From: Microvirga makkahensis
GTDB taxonomy: Bacteria; Pseudomonadota; Alphaproteobacteria; Rhizobiales; Beijerinckiaceae
Assembly: GCF_009830105.1 (NCBI RefSeq)
Contig: NZ_WURB01000002.1
Coordinates: 186,001 to 250,000, forward strand
Reading direction: 5' to 3'
DNA length: 64,000 nt
The position numbers and the translations under genes are program-made. This document shows positions 25,503 to 34,300 of this stretch, piece by piece. How positions within the stretch are numbered: the first letter of the stretch is position 1; every line of letters begins with the position of its first letter. The notes under the pieces were generated by a model. That model was given only the letters and a program-made list of their open reading frames with translations. It was not told the origin of the DNA and ran no database searches.

Positions 25503-28019
25503 ATGCGCACGAGTTATTTACCTCTCCTCATCGCGGCGGCAGCGCTCATTCTGCTCCCCTTCGCTCTCGATCCCGTCGGCCTGCCGCTTCGCTCGTCGAT
25601 CGACGTGGTGGTGTTCGCCATCGCCTGCCTCGGCCTGAACGTCCTCGTCGGCTACACGGGCCTCGTCTCCTTCGGGCATGGCGTCTGGTTCGGGCTCGGG
25701 GCTTACGCGGCGGCCTTGAGCCAGCTTCACTGGTTCCCGGACGGCATCGTTCTTCCGGCTCTCTTCGCCGTGGTCTTCATTGCGGGTGCGTCATCTCTCA
25801 TAGGCGCGCTCATCCTGCGGCGTCGCGGCGTCTACTTTTCCCTGCTGACCCTGGCATTGGCGGCCATGCTCTTCGCCGTCGCCTATCGATGGACCGCGCT
25901 GACAGGCGGGGAGAGCGGGCTCGGCGGCGTCGTCCGAACCCGGGCGCTTGGTCTCGATCTGAGCTCGGACTGGACCTATTATGGATTCGTGGCGACGGTG
26001 GCGTTTGCCGTCTGCTTCGCCCTGCTGCGCTTTCACAACTCTCCCGCCGGCAGCGTGCTGGTGGCGATCCGCGAAAACGAGCAGCGCGCCCGCTTTCTCG
26101 GCTATCCGACCAACCGCTACAAGCTTCTCGGGTTCGTGGTGTCCGCCACTGTCGTGGGAATCGCGGGCGTTCTCTCGGTTTTCAATCATCGCTTTGCCTC
26201 CGCCGAGCCCCTCTCCGTCGCGTTCTCGGGCGAGCTGATCGCGATGGTCGTGATCGGAGGAATGCGCAGTTTCCTGGGGCCGGCCCTGGGGGCTCTTTTC
26301 TACATCCTGTTCCGGGAGTTCCTGTCGATCTGGACTCCGCACTGGCTCCTCTATTTCGGCATCCTCTTCGTCGGGTTCATTGTCCTCTCGCCGACGGGAC
26401 TGGTCGGGGTCGCACAGCGGATCTCGGCGCCGTTCCGGGCCAAGATGACGGAAGAGGCCGCCATGGCGGGCCGCACCCTGACCGAGGAGCCCCTGCCGCC
26501 CTTTCTCAAGCCCGCTGCCCATGTGGACGGCGTCATTCTCGAAGCGCGCGGCATGACGAAGAGCTTTGGCGCGCTCAGGGCCGTCCAGTCGGTCGATATC
26601 GCCGTACGCGACCGCAGCCTCCATGCGCTGATTGGACCGAACGGCGCCGGAAAGACTACCGCCTTCAATCTGATATCGGGATACTTCACGCCCGATGAAG
26701 GCGACGTCCTCCTTCAGGGTCGCTCGATCGTCGGGCTCTCTCCTGAAGCGATCACGCAGGCAGGAATCGGACGCTCGTTCCAGATCACGAATCTCTTCCC
26801 TGCCCTGACGGTCGAAGAGAATGTCCGCCTCGCCGTGCAGGCCCGTCACCCGCAACGCTTCGATCCGTGGACGGCTGCGCGATCAATCAAGCAGATCGAA
26901 GCCGAAACCTCGGCTGTCATCCGCTATCTCGGCGTGGCCGGCATTGAGAAGGCCGAGGCAGGCGCCCTCTCGTATGGCGGGCAGCGCCTTCTGGATATGG
27001 GCTTGGCGCTTGCCACGAAACCGAGGGTGCTGCTGCTCGACGAGCCGCTCGCCGGTCTGGCCGCCGCCGAACGTCAGCGCATCGGCGATATCATCAAACG
27101 CATCTCCGCGGACGTTCCGATGTTGCTCGTCGAGCACGATATCGACCGCGTGTTCCAGATCGCGGATGCCGTCACGGTGATGAATGCGGGCCAGGTGCTG
27201 GTGGACGGGACGGTGGAGGATGCACGCTCCAGCCCGAAAGTGCAGGAGATCTACATCGGCTCCGGCGCTGCCACTGTTGCAGCGAAATCCCGGCAGAGCG
27301 CCGCCGAGGCGGCGACCGTGCTCGTGTCGGAGAAGGTCAACACGTTCTACGGCAAAAGCCATGTCCTGGCGGACGTGTCCTTCGATGTGCGCCAGCATGA
27401 GATCGTCGCTCTTCTGGGCCGCAACGGCGCGGGCAAGTCGACCCTGCTCAAGACCCTGATCGGCATTGCGCCGCCCGGTTCGGGTTCGATCAGGCTCGAC
27501 GGTCAGGAGATCGCCGGGCGCCCCTCCTCCGAGATCGCGCGTCTGGGAATCGGCTACGTGCCGCAGGGACGTGGGCTTTTCGCCGGAATGACCGTGGCCC
27601 AGAATCTCGAGCTCGGGCGACTCAAGCGCGAGACCGGCCATGGCGTCCGGTGGGATCTGGATCGGATCTTCGAGTACTTCCCGCGCATCCGGGAGAGACT
27701 AGACACCCCGGCGGATTTTCTCTCCGGTGGCGAGCAGCAGATGGTGGCGGTTGCACGCGCCCTCTCGGGCGACGTGAAGGTATTGCTCCTCGACGAGCCC
27801 TTCGAAGGTCTTGCCCCGGCTATCGTCGAGCAGCTCTTCGAGAGCTTCGATAGACTCCGGCACGAGATTTCGATCATCATCGTCGACCATCATCTCGACC
27901 TCGCGCTCGCCCTGTCCGACCGGACGGTCGCGCTCGAGCGCGGGCGGGTGATTCATACGGGTCCATCGAAGGACCTGCGGGACGATCTTGCGCTACGCCG
28001 CAAGGTCCTGTGGCTGTGA
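25503..28019 (+). CDS. LivM-LivG-LivF triple fusion of LIV-type ABC transporter
   Basis: A single 838-residue protein carrying three subunits that are normally separate. Residues 1 to about 305 are a LivM permease (GYTGLVSFGHGVWFGLGAYA is diagnostic). About 345-590 is a LivG ATPase with Walker A GPNGAGKTT at about 378, signature LSYGGQR and Walker B LLLDEPLAGL. About 610-838 is a LivF ATPase with Walker A GRNGAGKST at about 638, signature LSGGEQQMVAVARAL and Walker B LLLDEPFEGLAP. The LivF switch region reads VDHHLDLAL, with a true H-loop histidine where LivF usually has glutamine. With LivH it gives a two-polypeptide membrane complex with fixed 1:1:1 stoichiometry. Confidence 0.94.
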   Translation: MRTSYLPLLIAAAALILLPFALDPVGLPLRSSIDVVVFAIACLGLNVLVGYTGLVSFGHGVWFGLGAYAAALSQLHWFPDGIVLPALFAVVFIAGASSLIGALILRRRGVYFSLLTLALAAMLFAVAYRWTALTGGESGLGGVVRTRALGLDLSSDWTYYGFVATVAFAVCFALLRFHNSPAGSVLVAIRENEQRARFLGYPTNRYKLLGFVVSATVVGIAGVLSVFNHRFASAEPLSVAFSGELIAMVVIGGMRSFLGPALGALFYILFREFLSIWTPHWLLYFGILFVGFIVLSPTGLVGVAQRISAPFRAKMTEEAAMAGRTLTEEPLPPFLKPAAHVDGVILEARGMTKSFGALRAVQSVDIAVRDRSLHALIGPNGAGKTTAFNLISGYFTPDEGDVLLQGRSIVGLSPEAITQAGIGRSFQITNLFPALTVEENVRLAVQARHPQRFDPWTAARSIKQIEAETSAVIRYLGVAGIEKAEAGALSYGGQRLLDMGLALATKPRVLLLDEPLAGLAAAERQRIGDIIKRISADVPMLLVEHDIDRVFQIADAVTVMNAGQVLVDGTVEDARSSPKVQEIYIGSGAATVAAKSRQSAAEAATVLVSEKVNTFYGKSHVLADVSFDVRQHEIVALLGRNGAGKSTLLKTLIGIAPPGSGSIRLDGQEIAGRPSSEIARLGIGYVPQGRGLFAGMTVAQNLELGRLKRETGHGVRWDLDRIFEYFPRIRERLDTPADFLSGGEQQMVAVARALSGDVKVLLLDEPFEGLAPAIVEQLFESFDRLRHEISIIIVDHHLDLALALSDRTVALERGRVIHTGPSKDLRDDLALRRKVLWL

Positions 28020-28039
28020 GACTTGAGGGAGATGACGGC

Positions 28040-28972
28040 ATGCCGAGTGCTGCGATCATTGGTGCGGGGCTGATCGGCCGGTCCTGGGCGATCGTCTTTG
28101 CGCGAGCCGGATGGAATGTGCGCATCACGGACCCGAGCCCCGAGACGCTCGCGAGGGCGCCAGGCCTCATCCGCGAAGGGCTGGAGGAGCTTGCAAGGCA
28201 TGGCCTCGTCGCCGACCCTGAAGACGCAGCCGGGCGCGCCCTCGCCGTGCCGTCCCTGGCCAAGGCCGTGCACGGGGCAGACCTCGTTCAGGAGAACGGC
28301 CCAGAGATCGTCGAGACCAAACGGCTCATCTTCGCGGAACTCGACCGCCTCGCGCCCTCGGACTGCATTCTCGCCTCGTCGACTTCGGCGATCGTCGCGT
28401 CCCGCTTCACCGAAGGGCTGCCAGGCCGCGCCCGCTGCCTCGTGGCGCACCCGGTCAATCCCCCTCACCTCGTGCCGCTCGTCGAACTCTGCGGGGCACC
28501 CTGGACGGCACCCGAGACGATCGCCCGCGCCCGAGCGATTTATGACAGCGTCGAGCAGGTGCCCATCGTCGTCAACCGCGAAGTCGAGGGCTTCGTCCTC
28601 AACCGACTCCAGGGCGCCCTTCTGGCAGAGGCGTTCCGGCTCGTCGGCGAAGGTGTGGTGAGCCCGCAGGATCTCGACAAAACCCTGAAGGACGGTCTCG
28701 GCCTGCGCTGGTCCTTCCTCGGCCCCTTCGAGACCATCGAACTCAACGCGCCCGGCGGCATCGCCGATTATTGCGGCCGCTATACCGGATTCTACCGCCG
28801 CCTGTCCGAGGATCCCGCGGGGCCGCATGTCTGGGACAGGGAGAATGTGAGCCGCATTCTGGAGGCCTGGGGCGGAGCACCGGGCCCCGATGAGCTCGCA
28901 CAGCGCTCGGCTTGGCGGGACAGGCGCCTGGCAGCCCTGAAGGCCCACAAGCAGTCGCAACCGGATCAGTGA
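28040..28972 (+). CDS. 3-hydroxyacyl-CoA/3-hydroxyacid dehydrogenase (lambda-crystallin / L-carnitine dehydrogenase type)
   Basis: NAD-dependent dehydrogenase of 310 residues. N-terminal Rossmann motif GAGLIGRSWA, the catalytic region ASSTSAI and VAHPVNPPHLVPLVE, and a C-terminal helical domain make it a member of the 3-hydroxyacyl-CoA dehydrogenase superfamily, closest in style to CRYL1 (L-gulonate 3-dehydrogenase) and L-carnitine dehydrogenases. These act on free beta-hydroxy acids rather than CoA esters. The ATG at 28040 follows GAGGGAG. Placed directly before a BKACE gene, it would make the beta-keto acid that BKACE cleaves. Carnitine itself is possible, but no fused thioesterase domain or betaine genes are seen. 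Confidence 0.88.
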   Translation: MPSAAIIGAGLIGRSWAIVFARAGWNVRITDPSPETLARAPGLIREGLEELARHGLVADPEDAAGRALAVPSLAKAVHGADLVQENGPEIVETKRLIFAELDRLAPSDCILASSTSAIVASRFTEGLPGRARCLVAHPVNPPHLVPLVELCGAPWTAPETIARARAIYDSVEQVPIVVNREVEGFVLNRLQGALLAEAFRLVGEGVVSPQDLDKTLKDGLGLRWSFLGPFETIELNAPGGIADYCGRYTGFYRRLSEDPAGPHVWDRENVSRILEAWGGAPGPDELAQRSAWRDRRLAALKAHKQSQPDQ

Positions 28973-28993
28973 TCTCCCGAGAAGGAAAAGTCC

Positions 28994-29920
28994 ATGGCCC
29001 GCAAAGTCATCATAACATGTGCCGTGACCGGCGCGATCCATACGCCATCCATGTCCCCTCACCTGCCGATCACCCCTGAGGAGATCGCTGAAGCCGCCAT
29101 CGGCGCGGCCGAGGCCGGTGCCGCGATCGTGCACCTGCACGCGCGCGACCCGAGGAACGGCAAACCCGATCAGTCGCCGGAGGCCTTCGCCCCTTTCCTC
29201 CAGGTGGTGAAGCAACGCAGCAACTGCGTCATCAACATCACCACAGGCGGCGCGCCGACCATGCTGGTGGAGGAAAGAGTGCGCCCGGCAGCCTATTACA
29301 AACCCGAGGTCGCTTCCCTCAACATGGGTTCGATGAATTTCGGACTTTATCCGATGCTCAACCGGTTCAAGGAGTTCAAGCACGATTGGGAGGAATCGTA
29401 TCTCGAAGGATCCCGTGACAGGATCTTCCGCAATACGTTCTCCGATATCGAATACATCCTGACGACCTGTGCCGAGAACGGCACCCGTTTCGAGATCGAA
29501 TGCTACGATATCGGCCACCTCTACACTCTCGCCCATTTCGTGGACCGTGGCCTCATCAAGCCGCCCCTCTTCGTGCAAAGCGTCTTCGGTCTTCTGGGAG
29601 GCATCGGTCCTCATCCCGAGGATGTGGCTCACATGAAGCGCACGGCCGACAGGCTGTTCGGGAGTGAGTACCAGTGGTCGGTGCTGGGTGCGGGCAAGAA
29701 CCAGCTCCCCATTGCGGCCCAAGCGGCGGCCATGGGAGGCAATGTCCGCGTCGGTCTGGAGGACTCGCTCTGGATCGGCCCGGGCAGGCTTGCGAAATCC
29801 AATGCACAACAGGTGCAGATGGCGCGCCAGATCATTGAGGGGTTGGGTCTGGAGATCGCGACCCCCGACGACGCGCGCAACATGCTGTCGCTCAAGGGAG
29901 GCGATCGCGTCAATTTCTGA
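28994..29920 (+). CDS. BKACE-family beta-keto acid cleavage enzyme (DUF849)
   Basis: TIM-barrel protein of 308 residues of the BKACE family, whose founding member is 3-keto-5-aminohexanoate cleavage enzyme (Kce). The zinc-binding pair His47-x-His49 in VHLHARDP, the substrate loop ITTGG and the conserved Glu in VRVGLEDS near residue 255 are present. BKACE enzymes use acetyl-CoA to cleave a beta-keto acid, giving acetoacetate and a new CoA ester. AAGGAAAAG sits before the ATG. Last gene of the operon, directly after the dehydrogenase. The specificity cannot be assigned by eye; BKACE subgroups act on dehydrocarnitine, beta-ketoadipate-like and other acids. Confidence 0.92.
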   Translation: MARKVIITCAVTGAIHTPSMSPHLPITPEEIAEAAIGAAEAGAAIVHLHARDPRNGKPDQSPEAFAPFLQVVKQRSNCVINITTGGAPTMLVEERVRPAAYYKPEVASLNMGSMNFGLYPMLNRFKEFKHDWEESYLEGSRDRIFRNTFSDIEYILTTCAENGTRFEIECYDIGHLYTLAHFVDRGLIKPPLFVQSVFGLLGGIGPHPEDVAHMKRTADRLFGSEYQWSVLGAGKNQLPIAAQAAAMGGNVRVGLEDSLWIGPGRLAKSNAQQVQMARQIIEGLGLEIATPDDARNMLSLKGGDRVNF

Positions 29921-30002
29921 CGATCGAGACCGGCCGGTTTTCGGCCCCCATCGCCGTTCTCTCGGGCATTGCACCCTCCAGCAGAGTAATGACGAGGCGA
30001 TA

Positions 30003-30260
30003 GCATGCGCTTGACGAAAGGCTTCATGTAAGCCGGCCGGATCAGACGTATGGAATGGCCGAGCCCGCCGATCTCTCACGCCTGAAGTGAGCGGTGCTGC
30101 AGGCCTCCATTGCCACGGTGCACGGCGGTTGGACGGCGACGAGCGAGAACCTGATGCTGTCGCAGCTCTCTGTTGGACAGGACCTCACCGGATGCTTCGG
30201 CAGCGTGGGCCCGGAACACGCACTTCATCAGATCCAAGCCGATTGTGCGACTTCTTCCAT
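30003..30260 (-). pseudogene. IS110-family transposase remnant (N-terminal part, frameshifted)
   Basis: Read leftward from the ATG at 30260, three frames in turn give recognisable IS110 transposase pieces: MEEVA, then IGLDLMKCVFRAHAAEASG (the DEDD-domain start with its first Asp), then PPCTVAMEACSTAHF, then REIGGLGHSIRLIRPAYMK. At least two frameshifts and a missing C-terminal domain show a dead relic. It lies in the 444 bases between the BKACE gene and the aminotransferase gene, where I see nothing else. No terminal repeats are recognisable, as expected for this family. Confidence 0.75.
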
Positions 30261-30364
30261 GGACGCCTCCCTCAAGTGATATTCAACACCTCCACTGTGG
30301 CACGCCAAGGCCGTGGGGAGAGCGCACCCATCAGAGCCCGAAAACGTCGATCCGGACTCAGCCT

Positions 30365-31678
30365 TTACCAGCCAGCGAACCGAGCCACCGACCCATCATC
30401 AACCCTGCCTGCGGTAACGTCCCTCAGAGCCTGATCCAGGATCTCCACAGCCCTGGTTGCCTCGTCGTGCGTGAGGGGGAGAGATGGCGTCAACTCGAGC
30501 ACATTGGAATTGACACCAACATAGTAGAGAACAAGGCCAAGCTCGAAGGCTCGGTATGCAACCTTCGCGGTCTGATGCTTGGCAGGCGTCTTCGTGGCCT
30601 GATCGCTCACAAGTTCGACCCCGATCGCCAATCCCTCCCCTCTCACGTCTCCAATCAGCGAATGCCGCTTTTTGAGGTCGGCGAGCAGGTTCTTGAGGTG
30701 CTTCCCGACGGCGGCAGCGTGATCTACAAGTCCTTGCTCTCTGATGGTATCGAGTACGGCTACGGCGGCAGATGCACAGACCGGATTGCCATGCACGGTC
30801 TGGAAGGAGAAAGCGGCGCGGTAATTCATAATCGGGGTTGGACCGACCACGGCCGATACCGGAAGGCCGCCGCCCAGTCCTTTCCCGAACACGACAATGT
30901 CAGGCTCAATGCCGAGATGCTGAAAGGCATGCATGCGGCCCGTCCGCCCGAGTCCCACCTTGACTTCGTCGGCCACGATGAGAATGCCGTGACGACGGCA
31001 CAGAGCTTCGACCCGTTGGAAGAACTCCGGCGGCGGCACCACCATACCGCCGTCGGACTGGATCGCTTCCAGGAAGAGCGCCGCGACCTCCCCGGGCGGT
31101 AACGGACCTGCCAGCAGATCCTCCAGATGCCGGAGCGCGGCTGCCGCCGCGTGGCTCTCTCCACCATCGCGGTAGGCATTCGGATAAGGGATCAGTGTCA
31201 GGCCGGGGGCTCTCTGGACGCTTGTTTGCGCCGGATGCCCGGATATTGCCATCGATCCCACCGTGCCGCCATGGTAGGCGCCTTGGAAAGCGATGATCCT
31301 GGGTCGGCCCGTGGCCGCCACCACGGCGCGTGCCACGGTCTCGTTCGCGTCGGATCCGGAATGTCCGAGCCAGACCCGCCCGGCAGCCCGCCCGGGAACG
31401 ATCGACAGCAAGCGTTCAGCCAATTCGATTGCCGGGATGTTTGCACCAGACAAGTAGCTCGCGCCTGCTTGGCTCGCGAGTGCTCGATCGACCGCAGCGC
31501 GCACCGCCGGGTGGGAGTGTCCGAGACTGGCCGCGCCCCAGGATGCCGAGAGGTCGAGCAGCCTTCCACCATGCTCGTCGATGAGATACGCGCCCTCGCC
31601 GCCGACAGCCGCCTGAGGGAAGAAGCGCAGGGACGCCATGCTGGAAAGGGCCCGCTGATCGCGTTCATAAAGGTTCAT
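30365..31678 (-). CDS. Class III PLP-dependent aminotransferase
   Basis: Aminotransferase of 437 residues in the ornithine / 4-aminobutyrate / beta-alanine transaminase class. The PLP lysine lies in FGKGLGGGLPVSA, the cofactor aspartate in ILIVADEVKVGLGRTGR (normally DEVQTGxGRTG), and the phosphate loop in GSDANETVARAV. It moves an amino group from an omega-amino acid or amine to a 2-oxoacid. GGAGGACTGCTTGCG upstream supports the ATG at 31678. It is the last gene of a leftward LIV operon, 26 bases after an isochorismatase-fold hydrolase. This suggests degradation of an amino- or amide-bearing compound. Confidence 0.9.
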   Translation of the reverse strand: MNLYERDQRALSSMASLRFFPQAAVGGEGAYLIDEHGGRLLDLSASWGAASLGHSHPAVRAAVDRALASQAGASYLSGANIPAIELAERLLSIVPGRAAGRVWLGHSGSDANETVARAVVAATGRPRIIAFQGAYHGGTVGSMAISGHPAQTSVQRAPGLTLIPYPNAYRDGGESHAAAAALRHLEDLLAGPLPPGEVAALFLEAIQSDGGMVVPPPEFFQRVEALCRRHGILIVADEVKVGLGRTGRMHAFQHLGIEPDIVVFGKGLGGGLPVSAVVGPTPIMNYRAAFSFQTVHGNPVCASAAVAVLDTIREQGLVDHAAAVGKHLKNLLADLKKRHSLIGDVRGEGLAIGVELVSDQATKTPAKHQTAKVAYRAFELGLVLYYVGVNSNVLELTPSLPLTHDEATRAVEILDQALRDVTAGRVDDGSVARFAGW

Positions 31679-31704
31679 CGCAAGCAGTCCTCCTCGCAGA
31701 CGGA

Positions 31705-32373
31705 TCACTCGAAGAACCCGAGAAGCTCATCGTACTGCACGACATGACAGTAGATCATGTTGATGATCTCCAACTCGCGATGGTGCAGCTCCATTGTGGC
31801 AGCTGCACAGCAATCGTCGACCACGACGACGCCATAGCTCTCGTCCGCAAGGCTTCTGACCGTCGAAGACACGCACTGATCGGTGAAGATGCCTGCGACG
31901 ATCACGTCCTTGATGCCCATATTGTGCAGGATCAGCCGCAGGTTCGTACCCGTGAGGGCACTATCGGTTGTCTTCAGCACCACGATCTCGTCTTCACGCG
32001 GTTCCAGTTCAGGCACGACCTGCGCATCCGGGCGGTCCTTCGGCAGCAGAAGATAGTTGAATCCTGGCTTCTTCTGACTGAGGGAACGATCCCGCCCGTC
32101 TGGTTTGAGGCACGCAATACGCGCGAAGATGACTTCGACGCCCCGCCTGCGGCACTCTTCGATCAACCGCGCGGTATTAGGAATCACGATATTTCGCATC
32201 CGCTCGTAGAAGGGACGCCAGCGCTCCGTCTCCTCTGGCGTGTCCTTGTTCTCCAGATATGTGTTCTGAATGTCGATGACCAGGAGAGCCGTCGTCAGGG
32301 GATTGAGCCGGATATCGGCGGGTTCCTCGGCATTGGCGTAGTAAAATGAGCGGTAAGCAGTTTTCCAATTCAT
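31705..32373 (-). CDS. Isochorismatase-family cysteine amidohydrolase
   Basis: Cysteine hydrolase of 222 residues. The catalytic triad is visible: Asp in LLVIDIQNTY, Lys in IVVLKTTDSALTGT and Cys in FTDQCVSSTV. The family includes N-carbamoylsarcosine amidase, ureidoacrylate amidohydrolase RutB, nicotinamidase and biuret hydrolase. With a transporter and aminotransferase around it, hydrolysis of a C-N amide or carbamoyl bond is more likely than isochorismate cleavage. Its ATG overlaps the stop of livM by four bases. A paralogue lies at 37328-37978. Confidence 0.88.
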   Translation of the reverse strand: MNWKTAYRSFYYANAEEPADIRLNPLTTALLVIDIQNTYLENKDTPEETERWRPFYERMRNIVIPNTARLIEECRRRGVEVIFARIACLKPDGRDRSLSQKKPGFNYLLLPKDRPDAQVVPELEPREDEIVVLKTTDSALTGTNLRLILHNMGIKDVIVAGIFTDQCVSSTVRSLADESYGVVVVDDCCAAATMELHHRELEIINMIYCHVVQYDELLGFFE

Positions 32374-33398
32374 GACACGTGTTTCCGTTTTGCAAACTTG
32401 CGAGCCAAAAGTGCACCAATCTCACGGGTCGGGAATAACCCGCCCGGGCGGAGGATGAGAACGGCGATCATTGCCAAAGCGAGAACAACTTCCGTTATGC
32501 CGATCACCTGCTCGCTGAAGATCCGCGCGCTGTTGAGAGCTCCCTCGATGGCCCGGAGCCCTTCAAAGGCGCCGGTCACGAGGAATGTGCCGATGACGGC
32601 GCCGGTCACCGTATTGGCTCCGCCGATGACAAGCATTCCAAGGATCACGAAGGTTTCGCGCAGGTAAAAGGCATTCGGCGAAAACGATGTGATGAAGTGG
32701 CCCCACAGCGCGCCGCCGATTCCCGCGACGAAGGCGGCAAGCACGAAGGACCGCCACCGGAGTTGCGCAGTATGAACGCCCAATGCACCTGCTGCGATCT
32801 CGTCGTCCCGGCTCGCCCGGAGCAATCGACCTGTGCGGGATTCCTTGAACGCAAGCGCCGTGATGACCGCCAGGATCGCGGCGATCGCTGCCATCGGGAG
32901 ATCCGTCGCGCGGGGCACACCGAACAATGTACGTGGCCCATTGGTGACGTTACTCCAGTTGGTCATGATCGTATGCAGCACGACCAGGAGCGCGAATGAC
33001 GTGATAACTGCCGCAGCATCAGAGAGTCTCATCAACGGATAGGACAGGACCGCCGCGACAGCCGCTGCCACGAGGCCGCCCACGACCATCGCGGCGTAGG
33101 GCGGCAGTTGGACGCCCTGCAGCACTGCATAGAGGTCCGGAAGGGCCATTCCCTTCATTTGCGCCGGGATCGTGAGGAGGGCAGAGGTGTAGGCGCCGAC
33201 GCCCATGAATCCGATATGTGCAAACGACAGGATGCCAGAGTTGCCCATGAAGATCTGCAGCCCGAGAACGAGGACCAAGGAGATGCAGAGATTGGTCGCA
33301 ATGCGGTCGAAGACACGGACGCCGAGTGCCTCCACACCTGCGACGAGGAGAAGAACGAGACCGGCGAGGATTGCGATGGTAAGAAGATGACGGAGCAT
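32370..33398 (-). CDS. livM: LIV-type ABC transporter permease LivM
   Basis: Inner-membrane permease of 342 residues with about nine to ten hydrophobic segments and the LivM loop FMGNSGILSFAHIGFMGVGAY. Ends in a basic tail after FPTREIGALLARKF. It pairs with LivH (33406-34296) seven bases upstream and overlaps the hydrolase start downstream. Unlike the other two LIV loci in this window, it is not fused to an ATPase. Confidence 0.92.
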   Translation of the reverse strand: MLRHLLTIAILAGLVLLLVAGVEALGVRVFDRIATNLCISLVLVLGLQIFMGNSGILSFAHIGFMGVGAYTSALLTIPAQMKGMALPDLYAVLQGVQLPPYAAMVVGGLVAAAVAAVLSYPLMRLSDAAAVITSFALLVVLHTIMTNWSNVTNGPRTLFGVPRATDLPMAAIAAILAVITALAFKESRTGRLLRASRDDEIAAGALGVHTAQLRWRSFVLAAFVAGIGGALWGHFITSFSPNAFYLRETFVILGMLVIGGANTVTGAVIGTFLVTGAFEGLRAIEGALNSARIFSEQVIGITEVVLALAMIAVLILRPGGLFPTREIGALLARKFAKRKHVS

Positions 33399-33405
33399 AG
33401 CGGCC

Positions 33406-34296
33406 TCAGGTGCGCTGACCAGTCGCCGGACCTTTGAGAAGACCTTCGGGTCGCCACAACAGGATCAGGATGACAAGGCTGAAGGTGAAGGCATCCCGGA
33501 ACTTAAGCAGTTCCTGGCTCAGTGTGTAATTGAGAGTCGTGTCGATGAGCGCGAGCAGGAATCCCCCGAGCACGGCGCCCCCGAGACTACGCATGCCGCC
33601 GATGACAGTGGCAATAAAGGCTACGAGCAGGGGCTCATTGCCGATCCCCGGCACCACGGTTCCTATCCTGCCGATCCAAAGAATTCCCACTATCCCGGCC
33701 AAGAGACCGCTGATCGCGAACGCCGACGAGATGATCAGATTGGCAGGAACCCCGAGCATCCGCGCCATCGTGAAATTGGTTGCCGCCGCCCGCATGGCGA
33801 TACCGAGTACAGTGCGACGCATCAGGAAGGTGAACACGCCAAGCAGCACAACGGCCGCCGCGATCGTGATCAGATTTCTTACGGGTGTAATCACGCCTGC
33901 AAGCTCGACGGTCTGGGAGAAAGCCGCCGGCATGGGAACATTGCGAGGCCGCGGCGAAATGAAGAGGAGCGCCGCATTCTGAAGCAGGGTAGAGAATGCA
34001 AAGGAGGTGATCAGCACGGCGGTCACCGATTTGGCGCGCACCGGACGAAAGGCGACGTAGTCGGTTAGAATGCCGGCGATGACCGCCATCAGCACCGCGA
34101 CTGCAGCCATCACCAGCCAAGGCAGACCGGATCCGCCAACCAGAAAAAGCGTGTAGCCGGCCACCATAATAAGCTCGCCATAGGCAAAGTTCACGAGCTT
34201 CAAAATGCCGTAGACGATGACGAGGCCGAGCGCCATCAGCGCGTATGCGCCGCCCAGGCTGAGCACGTCAATCAGGAACTGCAGAGCAAACGTCAC
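33406..34296 (-). CDS. livH: LIV-type ABC transporter permease LivH (probable GTG start)
   Basis: Inner-membrane permease of 296 residues with the LivH hallmark GILKLVNFAYGELIMVAGYT. The GTG at 34296 follows GGGGGA at seven bases and gives the family-like start MTFALQFLIDVLSLGGAYAL. Two in-frame ATGs further upstream (34341, 34323) would overlap livF and add an unrelated peptide. It sits four bases after livF. The start choice is moderately sure; the identity is firm. Confidence 0.9.
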   Translation of the reverse strand: MTFALQFLIDVLSLGGAYALMALGLVIVYGILKLVNFAYGELIMVAGYTLFLVGGSGLPWLVMAAVAVLMAVIAGILTDYVAFRPVRAKSVTAVLITSFAFSTLLQNAALLFISPRPRNVPMPAAFSQTVELAGVITPVRNLITIAAAVVLLGVFTFLMRRTVLGIAMRAAATNFTMARMLGVPANLIISSAFAISGLLAGIVGILWIGRIGTVVPGIGNEPLLVAFIATVIGGMRSLGGAVLGGFLLALIDTTLNYTLSQELLKFRDAFTFSLVILILLWRPEGLLKGPATGQRT

Positions 34297-34300
34297 GTCT

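Noticed and set aside
28040..29920. Naming the dehydrogenase and BKACE pair as a carnitine operon (lcdH/cdhC)
   Set aside because: The pairing is similar, but the thioesterase domain and betaine-degradation genes are missing; substrate left open.
27953..30079. 708-codon open frame on the minus strand across the dehydrogenase and BKACE genes
   Set aside because: Spans two well-supported + strand genes and the IS110 scar; composition is not protein-like.
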